A stretch of 64,000 bases of DNA. Origin: Lepiota brunneoincarnata (Eukaryota > Basidiomycota > Agaricomycetes > Agaricales > Agaricaceae). The stretch is from positions 806,001-870,000 of the forward strand of contig JAEBUN010000008.1 in NCBI GenBank assembly GCA_023014365.1, in the 5' to 3' direction. Position numbers and translations under genes: made by a program. Positions 22,102 to 33,171 of the stretch are shown here, piece after piece (position 1 is the first letter of the stretch; the number at the start of each line of letters is the position of its first letter). The notes under the pieces are model-generated. The model saw nothing but the letters and a program-made list of their open reading frames with translations. It was not told the origin of the DNA and ran no database searches.

Positions 22102-23753
22102 TCATGCATTAATTGCGAGAGCAAAGTCTCTGAACCAGACATATTGATCCTTTGGCGTCTCGTATCGCTCGTCGTGTCCTCCAAAAAACGTGCTGAATCA
22201 GAAACAAAATCAGTTGTATCAGAATATCCGCAGATAAAGCTAGGCGTACCTAAAGAATATGCCGGTGAACCCAACAGGTTGTTGTGACCCCGATGATCTT
22301 GCGTTGTCGAGTTCTCCAAGCCCCACATCAACCGAAATAAGTGTACCCTCGTCTCCGCTAGAGAACAGTGGTGTGTCAACAGCGATGCCCAGTAACTCCC
22401 TGGTTCGAGTACTATCGTGGTTTCCAACATTGGCAGAGAATAAGCGCTGGGGCCGGTTCACGTCTCGAATCAGTAGCGACCCTTCATCATTACTCCCCAA
22501 CAATGGACCTAAGATCCCGCCCAACAACCCACCGCTAGATGTTTCCGTGGTTTTCGCCTGACTAACTGTACCCGTTCCCACGTGGACTCGTGTCTGCGTC
22601 CCCACCCCCGTCTGTGTTGGCTTTACAGACCTCCGAGGCACCTCCTCCCTATAGAACACATCCCTTCTCTCAATTACCCTCCGCCCACCGACGTCCAGTA
22701 GGAACCATCCATCCGCTAGCCCAGGTGTATTGAGCACTACGGTCTGGATGACTGTGGTCCACGCGCCTAGCGCCCATGTAAATGACCCGCGGCCAATGGA
22801 AAAACCATAGTCAAAGTTGCAGACTGAGCCTGGGGAGGAACAAAGGGCGGGCGATTGGCGCGTCTTTGGCGCGTACTATGTGGGTGCATAGATGGGAATA
22901 GAATGCAAGAGAATAGTAGAAATGACTTTACCAAGTAAAGTTCGCCTACACCTCCTTTCCGCCACATCAACCGTGTGCTAAAACAGTCATTTGCATCACT
23001 CCCTCCCGAGCATCCTGTATGTCCGCCATAGAGTCCTGGTAACTTGCCCCCCAGGACCCAGTCAAAGTCGGGAGGGAAGAAGGCGCTGTACTGGAAGGAA
23101 ACATTGCGGGCAGTTGTAAGGGCGATGGGGCATGCGTAAAACTGCGCGCCGCCTTGAGGGAATCGCGAGGGGCTGATGGAGTGGGCTGGGTATTTGAGCT
23201 GAAGTATGGTAGAAGATGATGGTGTCGTTGAGATAGGGGGAGACGAGCGGTGTGCGGAAGGCGGGAGGTCAGCGAGGATTTTGAGATTGCTCTGACCGTT
23301 GGGGAAGGAAAGGACATTGAAGCTTGAGAGGTCGGTCATGTGCGGTGGTATGGACCATGTTGTCTTGGTGTCAGAGGAATTCAGGGATTGTGTTGGAGGC
23401 AAGGTTAAGGGTATAGAAGGTGTTGAACTAGTTTTCGGCAAGGTAACTGTAGACTCAGGGAGAGTGATGTACCTGGTGATCGTTGAAGGTGGATATGTGA
23501 TGGTGATGGTAGACGGAGGCGCCAAGATGGGCAGAGTCCGAGTTGCATGTTGCTGATCAGCTTGTGCCGCGACAGGAGAAGATACTGAAGTGACCGCTGT
23601 TGGGCGAGAAGGGAGATAAAAGGGTGTTTCTATGAAACCGTGGTTCAATAGAGAAGGTGTCGTTTGTCTCGGGATGACGCCGGGTGCATCGAGAGGTATC
23701 GCCAGCGAAAACTGCACGGCCGCCAGCACTGCTGAAGTGGCGAGAATAACCAT
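22102..23753 (-). CDS. secreted polysaccharide lyase family 14 protein
   Basis: The protein starts MVILATSAVLAAVQFSLA, a signal peptide, followed by a Ser/Thr/Pro-rich stretch of about 130 aa. The catalytic jelly-roll region has LQLKYPAHSISPSRFPQGG and ARNVSFQYSAFFPPDFDWV, then GGKLPGLYGGHTGCSGG and NDCFSTRLMWR. Later exons give FDYGFSIGRGSFTWALGAW, LNTPGLADGWFLLDVGGR and the C-terminal FFSTFFGGHDE and PKDQYVWFRDFALAINA. PL14 enzymes cleave uronate polymers such as glucuronan or alginate-like chains. An insert of about 110 aa between GGRR and FTGIFF is unusually long. The last exon joins in phase 2 across 22208-22251. Confidence 0.88.
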
Positions 23754-24167
23754 CTAGGCATCTGTGCAGGAGCCCCTAATCGTTCCATGATTTGGCCACC
23801 GGATCCTGTTTGGATTGCGACTAGCCGCCGCAGGTCTATAAGGGGTCCAAGAACAAAGAACACAACCGTGACTCAGCGCTTAATCGTGCGAGTGTTAAAT
23901 GCCGTCGCAACACACAACATTTACGGGCTTAGTTGGATTGTTCTGCCTACTTCCAGGTCCGTTGCCACAATTTCCGAGCCAAGAAGCTTGCGGGAAGACC
24001 ATGAAAGACCCTTAGCGACTCCGCAAATAACTCATCTGACTGGATGCTTTACATCATTGATTGGGCGTCTCAACAGCATTTATTTCAATCTGTGAGAGAT
24101 AAGTATGCATCTAGTCATCCCCAGAATCCCCCCAAGCACTACCTGCGACCACTGTCACTAGGCTTCA
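23754..24167. other. intergenic region between PL14 and the first NACHT gene
   Basis: This is the shared 5' flank of two divergent genes. I see no conserved coding segment, no RNA gene and no clear TATA box. Confidence 0.6.
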
Positions 24168-26730
24168 ATGGAAAACCATGGGGAGGGAACAGGTAATATC
24201 ATACACGACCTTATCGAAATTTAAGCATCCTTACACCCTCTTGCAGCCTCACTCTCCCCGGCGTTCAGAAGGAATGTCCTCATAAACGCCCTGCATGACT
24301 CCCCACCGCGCTTAGGAGCGGCCGCAACGCATCTCATGAGCCCACAGTCCAGATACAAGCGACACATCTCCGAGAGGATCAGAGCCGGCTTCCAGAGTTC
24401 CGTCACATCCAACGTCCTGTGGGTAAGCGGACCTGCGGGCGTCGGAAAGACAACCCTGATGCAGTCTCTTGCCGACGCTCTACTACCCCATCCCGTCCCA
24501 GCACCACCTTCCTACGAGGACACTCTTACCTTCCACCAAACAAATCAGAGCGAAAAGACCCGCGCGTATGTGGGGACTAGCTTTTTCTTCTCTCACGAAA
24601 ACAAGACTACGGACCCGCAAGCGATTTTTCACCACCCTCGCATATGGCCTCGCGCTCCGTCTCCCTGCCTTGGCACCTTTTATCCAGTCTGCATTCAACG
24701 ATAACACCGATCTCCTAGACTTGTCGCTCGAAAGGCAATGCAAGGTGCTGATATTGGACCCAATACATTCCTGGGTACAATCAGCGGAGGACAGCATTGA
24801 CGTGCGTTTGCTTATGATTATTGATGGACTCGAAAAGTGTGACGGCGGCAAGGGAACACACCTGGACATCATCAGAATCATCCATCAAACATTCAGCGTC
24901 CGCAGCGGCGGCGTACGATGGCAATGGATTATCAGCTCACGCATGGAGGCCTGGATCCACTCCGCTTCCCTTCAGCTGGTTCCAGACCCTCAGTCTCAAC
25001 ACGTGTTTATGTCACTAGCGTCGGACGAAGATATCACCACCTACATCCAAAACTCACTTTCCCGCATTCAACTTTCACACCCTGTACCATTCCGACTCTC
25101 GCCGGGTAGCAGGATACTCGTACACTCCCCCGCATCCTCCTTGGCCTCTAAAAGGGATATCGAGACCTTACGCTGGCAGTCTGGTGGATACTTTGCCTAC
25201 GCTGCGTCGCTCATCGACTACATCGAGAGGGGTGCGAACAATGATGAACGTCTTCGCGAGGTCGTCAGAAATATGGGTTATCCATCCTCCAAATCCGACC
25301 ATCCCTTCGCTAAACTAGATGGCATGTATCACGATATTCTACGAAGAGTTCCCCTCGGGTCCCAAGAGCTAACTCGACGTGTCCTCGGTGCGATATCCCT
25401 CATGCAACCTTCCAGTTCCGGGGATACTGTGCCTTCTCCAAAGATAGTGGCAACTCTGCTAGAAATATCTTTTGACGATCTTTGCAAAGCGCTATACTAC
25501 CTGCATTCTGTTGTCTCGGCGCCCCTCAACCCCGAACCCCTGGAGTTTGGTCAACATACCCACGACCCCATCGAGACCGGAATACATTTTTATCACAAAT
25601 CTTTCAACGAATTCCTACGCGATCCCAACAGATCTGTGGGATGGTCGATTGATATGGAAGGTATGTATGCGGACTTGGCCAAATGCTGTCTGAGGCGCAT
25701 TGGAGACCCGGTCGTACAACACCCTTATGCGGCTCAAAAATGGTTTGTGCACTGTTGGAGGACGGGTATGGATACCGACGCAGCATTTGGGATGCTGCCA
25801 GAGTTATATGATTTCGATTACACTTTGTTGCCATGGAAGGAGATGGTTGATAGGTACTTTGTGGATTGGTTGCTTCATCTCGAGGTACGTCCACAGATCG
25901 TTGTTACTATACATACATATACATAGTCGCCTGGCTCACTGTGCATTGACACATACAGGAACTGACAATGTCAGAATACCTTATTCTCAACGCAGGACCC
26001 GAATACAGTCTGGAAGTTTCTACACCCATTGGATTCGGCCAGTCTGAACAACACAAGACTACCACCTCGACCGACTTATATTCTTGGCTTTGAACCATCG
26101 AAGCAGGTTTTGCTAGTTCCGGTGTTTGACGACAAGTATCAGCATAGGCAAGATGTTGGAACAAGGATCGGACCAAGGGAGGAACACTGGGACTGGATAC
26201 GGGGGTTTAGGGTGATTCCACTCAGCACCGCATTTGAAGATGTTAATGCGGACAATGAGGATATGGGTGAGGGGATGAGCATGGGAGGAGAGGCATACGT
26301 TGATCATGAGAGCGTGTTGGTGGCTGGGGAGCATGGGGGAGAAAATAGCATCGGGGATGTTGCTAGGCACGGGGACATAGGGGCTGGAAGGGACGCTGAT
26401 GGGGGTGATAATTTAAGTCTCGTGGAGGTTGGTCAGGCGGGTTTCACAGGGGACACCTTGGAAGGCGGAAGGGTAAATGTGGCGGGGGGCGTAGTAGAGG
26501 ATGTCGTGGAGGATGAAGGGTCGGATATTTCGGAGTATGTTGTGGAGGGAGAAGACGTGGCTTCAACAGCAGGGGAGCCAAAAGTTGTTAGAAAAGATGC
26601 TGAGGGAGGTTTCACAGATCTTGAGGACGAGCTCAGTGATTCTGAGGTTGTTATCGTGAAGTCTATCGAGGAATTGGATGATGAAGAGTTTGATTGGGTA
26701 GAACGAGAAGAAGTAGATGGCAAGTCTTGA
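24168..26730 (+). CDS. NACHT-type STAND NTPase, frame interrupted (NLR-like 1)
   Basis: A 25-base first exon is followed by an intron (24193-24246). The second exon begins with an ALHDSP/QSRYKRHISERI lead. Walker A is VSGPAGVGKTTLMQSLAD, then SFFFSHENKTTDP, LAYGLALRLPALAPF, Walker B MIIDGLEKC and WQWIISSR. A winged-helix-like part with VLGAISLMQPSS and YHKSFNEFLRDPNRS ends DRYFVDWLLHLE. The last part has LVPVFDDKYQ, IGPREEHWDWIRGF and a long acidic Gly/Asp/Glu-rich tail. Fungal proteins of this type are non-self sensors or incompatibility factors. Frame is lost once at 24630 (TTT C ACC) and again between 25959 and 26060. It may be a young pseudogene or need recoding. Confidence 0.75.
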
Positions 26731-26990
26731 TTGTATAGTTGTAAAACCACTTGTTTCATCCTGTATTGTACTAGTTGAGAAGCCTCAAATTGATTTGTAT
26801 TCATATTAAATAGCCCGTCAACATAATAAGGAAGCCACATGCGCGAGTTCCGTAGTTCATACCACGAGCGCCTGTTGATCTGATCAATTTCCGCAGAAGC
26901 TGTTATAGGCACGCAGTCTACAAGAGTAATATCCCACAGCATTCCCTTCTTCACTGTGAAAGCACTAGGCCGCCGTAGCACGCAACTACA

Positions 26991-29195
26991 ATGTCTGATC
27001 AAGAGGACGGCGACCAGGGTTAGTCCCCTGTTCACTCAAGCCAAACCTGAGATTTACACTGAATGCAACCGCAGTCACCCTCTCTGCAGTGTTTACAGCT
27101 GCTGCAGTCGTAGACGCACTGCATGACTCCCCTGCTCGCAAAATGAAGGCACAGAGGTGCTTTCCTGGCACGCATTTGGTCGGAAAACACAAGATATCGA
27201 ACTGGCTTGCCCCTCAATCTTCCCGCAATATTCAAAGTCGAGTTCGCGGATTCCGCCTCCTTTGGATCCATGGCCCTGCCGGTGTCGGGAAAACTACCCT
27301 GATGCAGAGCTGCGCGGATGCTCTGTTGCCAAGTTCTGAGTCGTCTCCCGATGCTCCGCCCTCATATGAATCGAACGAGATTACGACGGGCATCATCAGA
27401 TATGGCGGGGCGGCCTTTTTCTTCTCTCGGGAGAATCAAATCACAGATCCCCGAGTGCTCTTTATTACACTCGCCTACGGCCTCGTGCACCGCCTTCCGC
27501 CCCTCGCCCCGTTCGTACAATCTGCCTTCGAGATTGCCCCAGAAATTGTGGACATGCCCCTTGAGGTCCAATGCGAAATTTTGATTTTGGACCCGATACA
27601 GGCTTGGATTGCGGCGGAGGATGGAGATGTGGACGTCGACATTGCTATGATTATTGATGGATTAGACGAGTGTGCTACTGAGGACGCCCAGGTCGAGATT
27701 GTTGAGATCATTCGCTCCAGGTTCTCACGAGAGATCCCCGGCGTACGGTGGTTGTGGATTATTAGCTCCTGCACTGAGGCTTTGCTGCATCCCCTTCTTA
27801 CATCTGGGCCGGTTAATTCGCAGGCATCAGAGGTAGTCATTCCCTTGGCTAATGAGCAAGAGATGACTGCGTATCTCAAGGAAGCATTCGCACAGATACG
27901 TGCGTCCCATCCAGCTTTCCTCGGCACGGAGCCAAACATAGATCTCTCCCCTGACGCCTCCCTGGCACCTCCCGAGGAGTGGCCCTGCGAGGCGGATTTA
28001 ACCACCATTCGATGGCAGGCAGCTGGACTCTACGCCTCTGCCGCATCTATGCTCGAATATATCGCTGATCCAGACGCCGATCCGAGTGTGCGTCTACAGC
28101 TGATGAACGAGTGCATTGGGCGCAGCGAACGTTTCCGCGATGGCGTCGATCACCCATTGTCTAAGCTAGATGTGTTGTACCATGGCATCCTCTCCAAGGT
28201 TCCGGAAATTTACGACCCTTGGCAAAACGTATCCTTGGAGCGATATCGTGCACACAACCATCATCCCACGATGTGTCCGTGCCGACCATCTTCGATCTCG
28301 CAGATCTCCTGGGTATTACAGTTGTTCAGCTCTGCGAGGCAGTTACATGGCTTGCATTCGCTTGTCCGTGCTCCATTCCGCGCTCCCGGTTCAAGGACGA
28401 GTCTACCATTCATCGCGAAGTCTGACAAGGGACTGGCTTTCCACCACCAGGTCCTTTGACCATTTTCTGCGCACGCCCACCCGGTCGTTAGATTGGGGTT
28501 TGGATCTCGAAACTGTCCATTTCGATCTCGCAAAAAGCTGCTTGAAGAAGCTGAGCTCCGGACTATTCGGCGCTTTCCGGGAAAGTTCCAAAGGAGAGAT
28601 GGTTTGTTCATTGTTGGCGTACAGGGAAGGATACCGAGGCTGCTTTTGCGATTCTTCCGGAGCTCTACGGGTTTGATTATACGATGCTGAGCGGTCACGC
28701 GACGGTGGATAGATATTTCGTGGAGTGGCTGCTTCATGTTCAGGTGGGTCTCTATGGTCAGTAAAACGATGTAGTCACCCGGCGCTTACTCTACGGTTCT
28801 CTGGTAGGACACTGCAAAGCATGAACGGCAGTTGCTGAACACGGGGCCACACATCGAGTTGGATGCGACTCTCGAGATATCCGATCCAGACCAGGGCACC
28901 AGCGGTACCCGTCCCGGCCAGAGGGCCAAGAAACTGCCAGCAAGAAAGTCATATACATTGGGTTTGGAGCCCTGACAAACAAGTCTACCTTGTTCCAGTT
29001 TACGACGTTAAGGTGCAATGGAGGAAGGACTTGGGACAAGTGATTGGGCCGAGAGAGAAATATTGGGACTGGATACGGGGTTTTCAGGTTGTGCAGCGTG
29101 ATAAACCCGGTGGGGCTGCGGCCAAGACCTCTTCTGATGCAGAAGCTCCGTTGGGGGAAAACGCGGAGGAAGGCGATGGATTGGAGTACGCATAA
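26991..29195 (+). pseudogene. NACHT-type STAND NTPase, multiply frameshifted (NLR-like 2)
   Basis: This tandem paralogue of the previous gene has the same short first exon (26991-27018) and the same intron position. The N-terminal half is clean: ALHDSPARKMKAQ, HGPAGVGKTTLMQSCADALL, FITLAYGLVHRLPPLAPF, MIIDGLDECATED. From 28217 on, the alignment with NLR-like 1 jumps frame at least five times: about 28217 (-1/+2), 28351 (+1), 28457 (+1 at CTT TGA C), 28599 (+1) and 28973 (+1 at CCC TGA C). The C-terminal motif DKQVYLVPVYDVK...IGPREKYWDWIRGF is still readable. It lacks the long acidic tail of its sister. Confidence 0.75.
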
Positions 29196-29525
29196 TTGAG
29201 TGCTTTCTACTAATGTTATTATCTTCCTGAGTCTCTCGGCCCCGTATCCTGAGATCGTAGATAACCTCAGCCAATTGTGGCTGAGAACCCTAACCTTATA
29301 CCAATGCCATTTCAAATTGTATCCGCCACAATCAAGAGTTTCTTCGTCCACCCTGATGAACGCCAATAGCGATCCGGAAGGACAGCCAAGACCGCAACAT
29401 AGTTCCCACCCTCACCCTCACCCGCCATTCTGATTATCTAGCTCGTTCCTTCCTATAACCGCGATCAACATCAGACCTTCAACTCCGGTGTTGCAGATTA
29501 CAAACAGCTCACGCTGAAACCTCCC

Positions 29526-32500
29526 ATGGACCCCATTCACAAAACCCCGAGTGTGGAGAGCCCGGAAGCCCAAAGCGATTCAAGTACAGATGACACTGTT
29601 GCGGGTGCGGTTTTGTGTTCCTCTTGACTCTCCGGGACCGCAGTGACATCTTTATTCATAGATTTCAGGGAATATTCCAGCCAGGGACAGGGCCTTTCAT
29701 CTAGTGCCCAAGTGCATCCAGATGGACGTATCAACCTCTCATTGGAGTGCAAGAAGGAGTTCCCCGACCTTCCCAGTGATCACGCTCGAGCAGTGAATGA
29801 GTTTGCAATCGATCCGGACTGTAAAACCTGCCCTCCTATGAACGTTGTGATTATGATAGTCGGAAGCAGAGGTTTAATTTTCGGAATTTATGCAACAAAT
29901 TGGAGCTTACAAAGAACGTTCAGGGGATGTACAACCATATGTTGCCCTGGGTCGGCGTTTGCAGAAGGATGGACACCACGTCCGCATCGCGACCCACGAC
30001 ACATTTCGCAAGTTCGTAACGGATGAAGGTCTGGAATTCTACAGCATAGGGGGAAACCCTCACGATCTCATGAGTTATATGGTCAAGAGTATGTCCTGCC
30101 TTTGCTTTTCGCCCACTGAGGTCAACCAAGGCCCCCTTCAGATCCCGGTCTGATACCTGGTATGGAATCGCTGAGGAACGGCGACATTAGGAAGAAACGA
30201 TCCATGCTGAGAGAGGTAAACCGTGACCTCCTCTCATCACCATATATTCAAGTTACCCCATGCTCCATAGATGATCTACGGTTGTTGGGAGTCCTGTCAT
30301 GCTCCCTGCCAAGAAAACGGTCACATATTTACGGCTGACGCTATCATCTCAAATCCTCCTGGGTTCGCACATATTCACTGTGCAGAAGCGCTCGGAATAC
30401 CGCTTCAAATGAGTTTCAGTGAGATCCGATCTCCGTAATTTAATCGTTTAGACTTATTCTCCGGGCGCTTCAGCCATGCCTTGGTCAGTAATACATGAAT
30501 CAATACGCCCAAACTCAGCGAATCTTTTCAAATTCTTAGGAACCCCACGACAGCTTTCCCCCAACCGCTCGTCAATATCACAAGCAGTAATGCCAAGCCC
30601 GGGCTAACCAATTATTTGACTTACGAGATAGCCGATTTACTGACTTGGCAGGGGTACGTTAAGACATCCATTCCTCGAGACTGTTACTCAACACCACAAA
30701 AGCACCGGAGACATCATCAACAAATTTCGGAAGCGCACTTTGCACCTAGATGCTCTCGATATCTACTCGGGACCGGGTATCCTAAATGAATTGAAGGTGC
30801 CATGGACATACTGCATGAGCCCTGCTCTGGTCCCGAAGCCTGACGACTGGAAGAATCATATTGGTAAGTCTGGTTGTTGACGCCATTGAGTGAGAAGATA
30901 CAAAACCCACCTTAGATGTCGTTGGGTTCTATTTCCTGGACCTTGCCATGAATTATGAACCACCAAGAGAGCTCATTGCATTTTTGGATGCAGGGGAGCC
31001 CCCGATTTATATTGGGTATGGTATTGTACCGCATCATTACTGAGCTAATTTCCCTCGTGGCAGCTTTGGCTCTATTATCGTTGATGATCCACAAGCAATG
31101 ACAAGTGCGTTCCAGTCTTCATGTAACATAGCATCTGACAACGGCGGCGCAGAGCTGATATTCGAGGCAACTGCACAAGCCGGTGTGCGAGCGCTGGTAT
31201 CTGCTGGCTGGGTATGTTCACCTGCAATCAGTGTAATATGTCAATCATCGACCCATAACACGCAGGGTGGTCTAGGAGGCGTCGAAGTTCCTCCGCACGT
31301 ATTTATCCTTGACAACATTCCGCATGATTGGCTTTTTGACCAGGGGCGTGTGGCTGCCGTCGTGCATCATGGCGGCGCAGGTACTACTGCAATAGGATTG
31401 GCCAAAGGGTGTCCGACCGTCGTCGTGCCCTTCTTCGGCGATCAAGGTTTCTGGGGTATGTATAGCCGCCCGAACGTCTTGTTCAATGCTCACTTAAATG
31501 AAGGGAGTATGATATACAAAGCAGGCGCTGGTCCTAAACCGATTCCACATAAGAAGTTGACCGTGGCAAGGCTGAACGATGCAATCAAGTATGCTATCAG
31601 TCCTACGGCAAAGGAGGCCGCGAAACGCATGGGGGAGCAGATTCGGAATGACGTGCGTTCCCGATTCATATCCGCTTTGAGACGAAAATCTGATGATGCA
31701 CTGCAGAATGGTGTACAGAAAGGAGTAGAGAGCTTCTACCAGCATCTTCCGCTGCTGAACATGCGGTGTGATCTCGAACCATCGCGCCTGGCAGTTTGGT
31801 GGTCCACTCGTCATGTAGGGCTTCTCGTCGTATCCTGGCCGTCATCAGTGTGACTAAAGAAATACCCAAACAGTGCCTCAAACTTAGTGCATTCGCTGCT
31901 CAAATACTGGCCCACGCAGGTTTACTTGACATGGATGAACTTGACTTGCACCGTAAGTTTCTTTCATGCCATATGATTTTCCTAGGTAACCCCCAATTGC
32001 GACCATCGTGAATAGGTACCAAGGAACATGTGAAAGATTCATCTGCGGGGGATACGGGACCCGTTTTCTGGTCGATGAATAATTTCTACTCGGAGATCTC
32101 TGATAATTTATTGCGAGTATTCCATAAACTCTTTAACGGTGTCATTCCCTGACCTCACTTCAGCCATCCCGTGAAAGGGATACTTGAGACCTCTGCAGCT
32201 GTACCACGAGGTGGGCGGAATCACAGTTACTTGGTTGATGGATGCTGACATGTCCGCAGGAATAATGAGAATGGCATCATCTGTAGTTGGCGTAGCGAGC
32301 CCCACTGAATCGGAGACAGAGAAGAGTCCATCCAATTCAAAGGAAACAAAGAAGTCTGTCGGACACGACGCCAAGAAGGTAGAGATGACTGATGGTCCCA
32401 AAGGATTGGCAATATCCAACTGACTTGGATTTCCAGGGATTTTTAGACGAGTGTTCTGACAGCCTTAAGCATTTCATATACGGTGACCGCACTCGATCGA

Positions 32501-33079
32501 AGAAAGAGGTAAGCACCACGCCCTTTCCTGGGCCGGAAGACATTCGACTTACTCGCTGGGAAGGTTATTGGAGACCTCAAAGAGAGCCTGAAAGGGAAAG
32601 CACGAGATCGTACGTTCTTTGGCCGTGCGTCGCCCCCTTTTCTAACATTTATTTCTGTAGTCTATCAATTAGGGGCCCGATCGACTGGATGTACCTTCCA
32701 GAATGTTGAACTCCAACGCCGTAAGGCACGCATTGAAGAGGGGTTGAAGGTGTTCAACGAAAGCAGTGGTGCTCAACGAGCACAGATCATCAAACTCTTT
32801 CATGATGCAAAAAGTGGCCTGGAAGAGCGACAAAAGACATATATCGCCGCTGCAAAGAAGGTCCTTTTACAACAAAGACAGCGCAGGAAAAACTCGGTTC
32901 TGACGGTGGCCAGTTCATCGACTACAACACTTGCCGAAAGCTCGCAACAGACCAAGATGGATATTGCAATTCAGGACAAGGTTGACTGGGACGCCGCCTT
33001 TGAGAAAGATCTCAAGCTAGCCCTGGCGCTGTCGTTAGAAGAGGGGAAAAGGGTGGAGCAAACGCCAGTCACACAGTAG
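29526..33079 (+). CDS. sterol 3-beta-glucosyltransferase (GT1 family, Atg26-like catalytic part)
   Basis: About fifteen exons. The GT28-like N-domain begins [42 protein letters not shown], then [20 protein letters not shown] and [23 protein letters not shown]. The UDP-sugar C-domain has [30 protein letters not shown] and [17 protein letters not shown], then [11 protein letters not shown]. This is the UDP-glucose:sterol glucosyltransferase pattern. No PH/GRAM region precedes it, unlike long Atg26. The C-terminal extension ends in [18 protein letters not shown], a ubiquitin-interacting-motif pattern. One intron (32113-32163) has a GC donor. It converges on the HDAC gene with 92 bp between stops. 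Confidence 0.88.
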
Positions 33080-33171
33080 AACTTTACTACTTTACTACTA
33101 CTACTTTTGTGTCGAAAGCAACCTATGTACAGGAAAGCAAGGTGCTAGACTCGATCGATATCCGGGACCGA

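Noticed and set aside
26080..26095. TGA-A in the first NACHT gene (CTT TGA A) as a further +1 site
   Set aside because: The +1 frame already carries the conserved YILGFEP before this stop, so the shift must lie upstream of it.
28457..28975. TGA read as selenocysteine
   Set aside because: Homology resumes in a different frame after each TGA, so in-frame readthrough would not recover the protein; selenoproteins are also not expected in this lineage.
32148..32152. CCC-TGA-C in the sterol glucosyltransferase, looking like another +1 site
   Set aside because: Downstream homology continues in the original phase if a 51-nt GC-AG intron (32113-32163) is removed; the CTGAC is its branch point. It was not counted among the stop-anchored sites.
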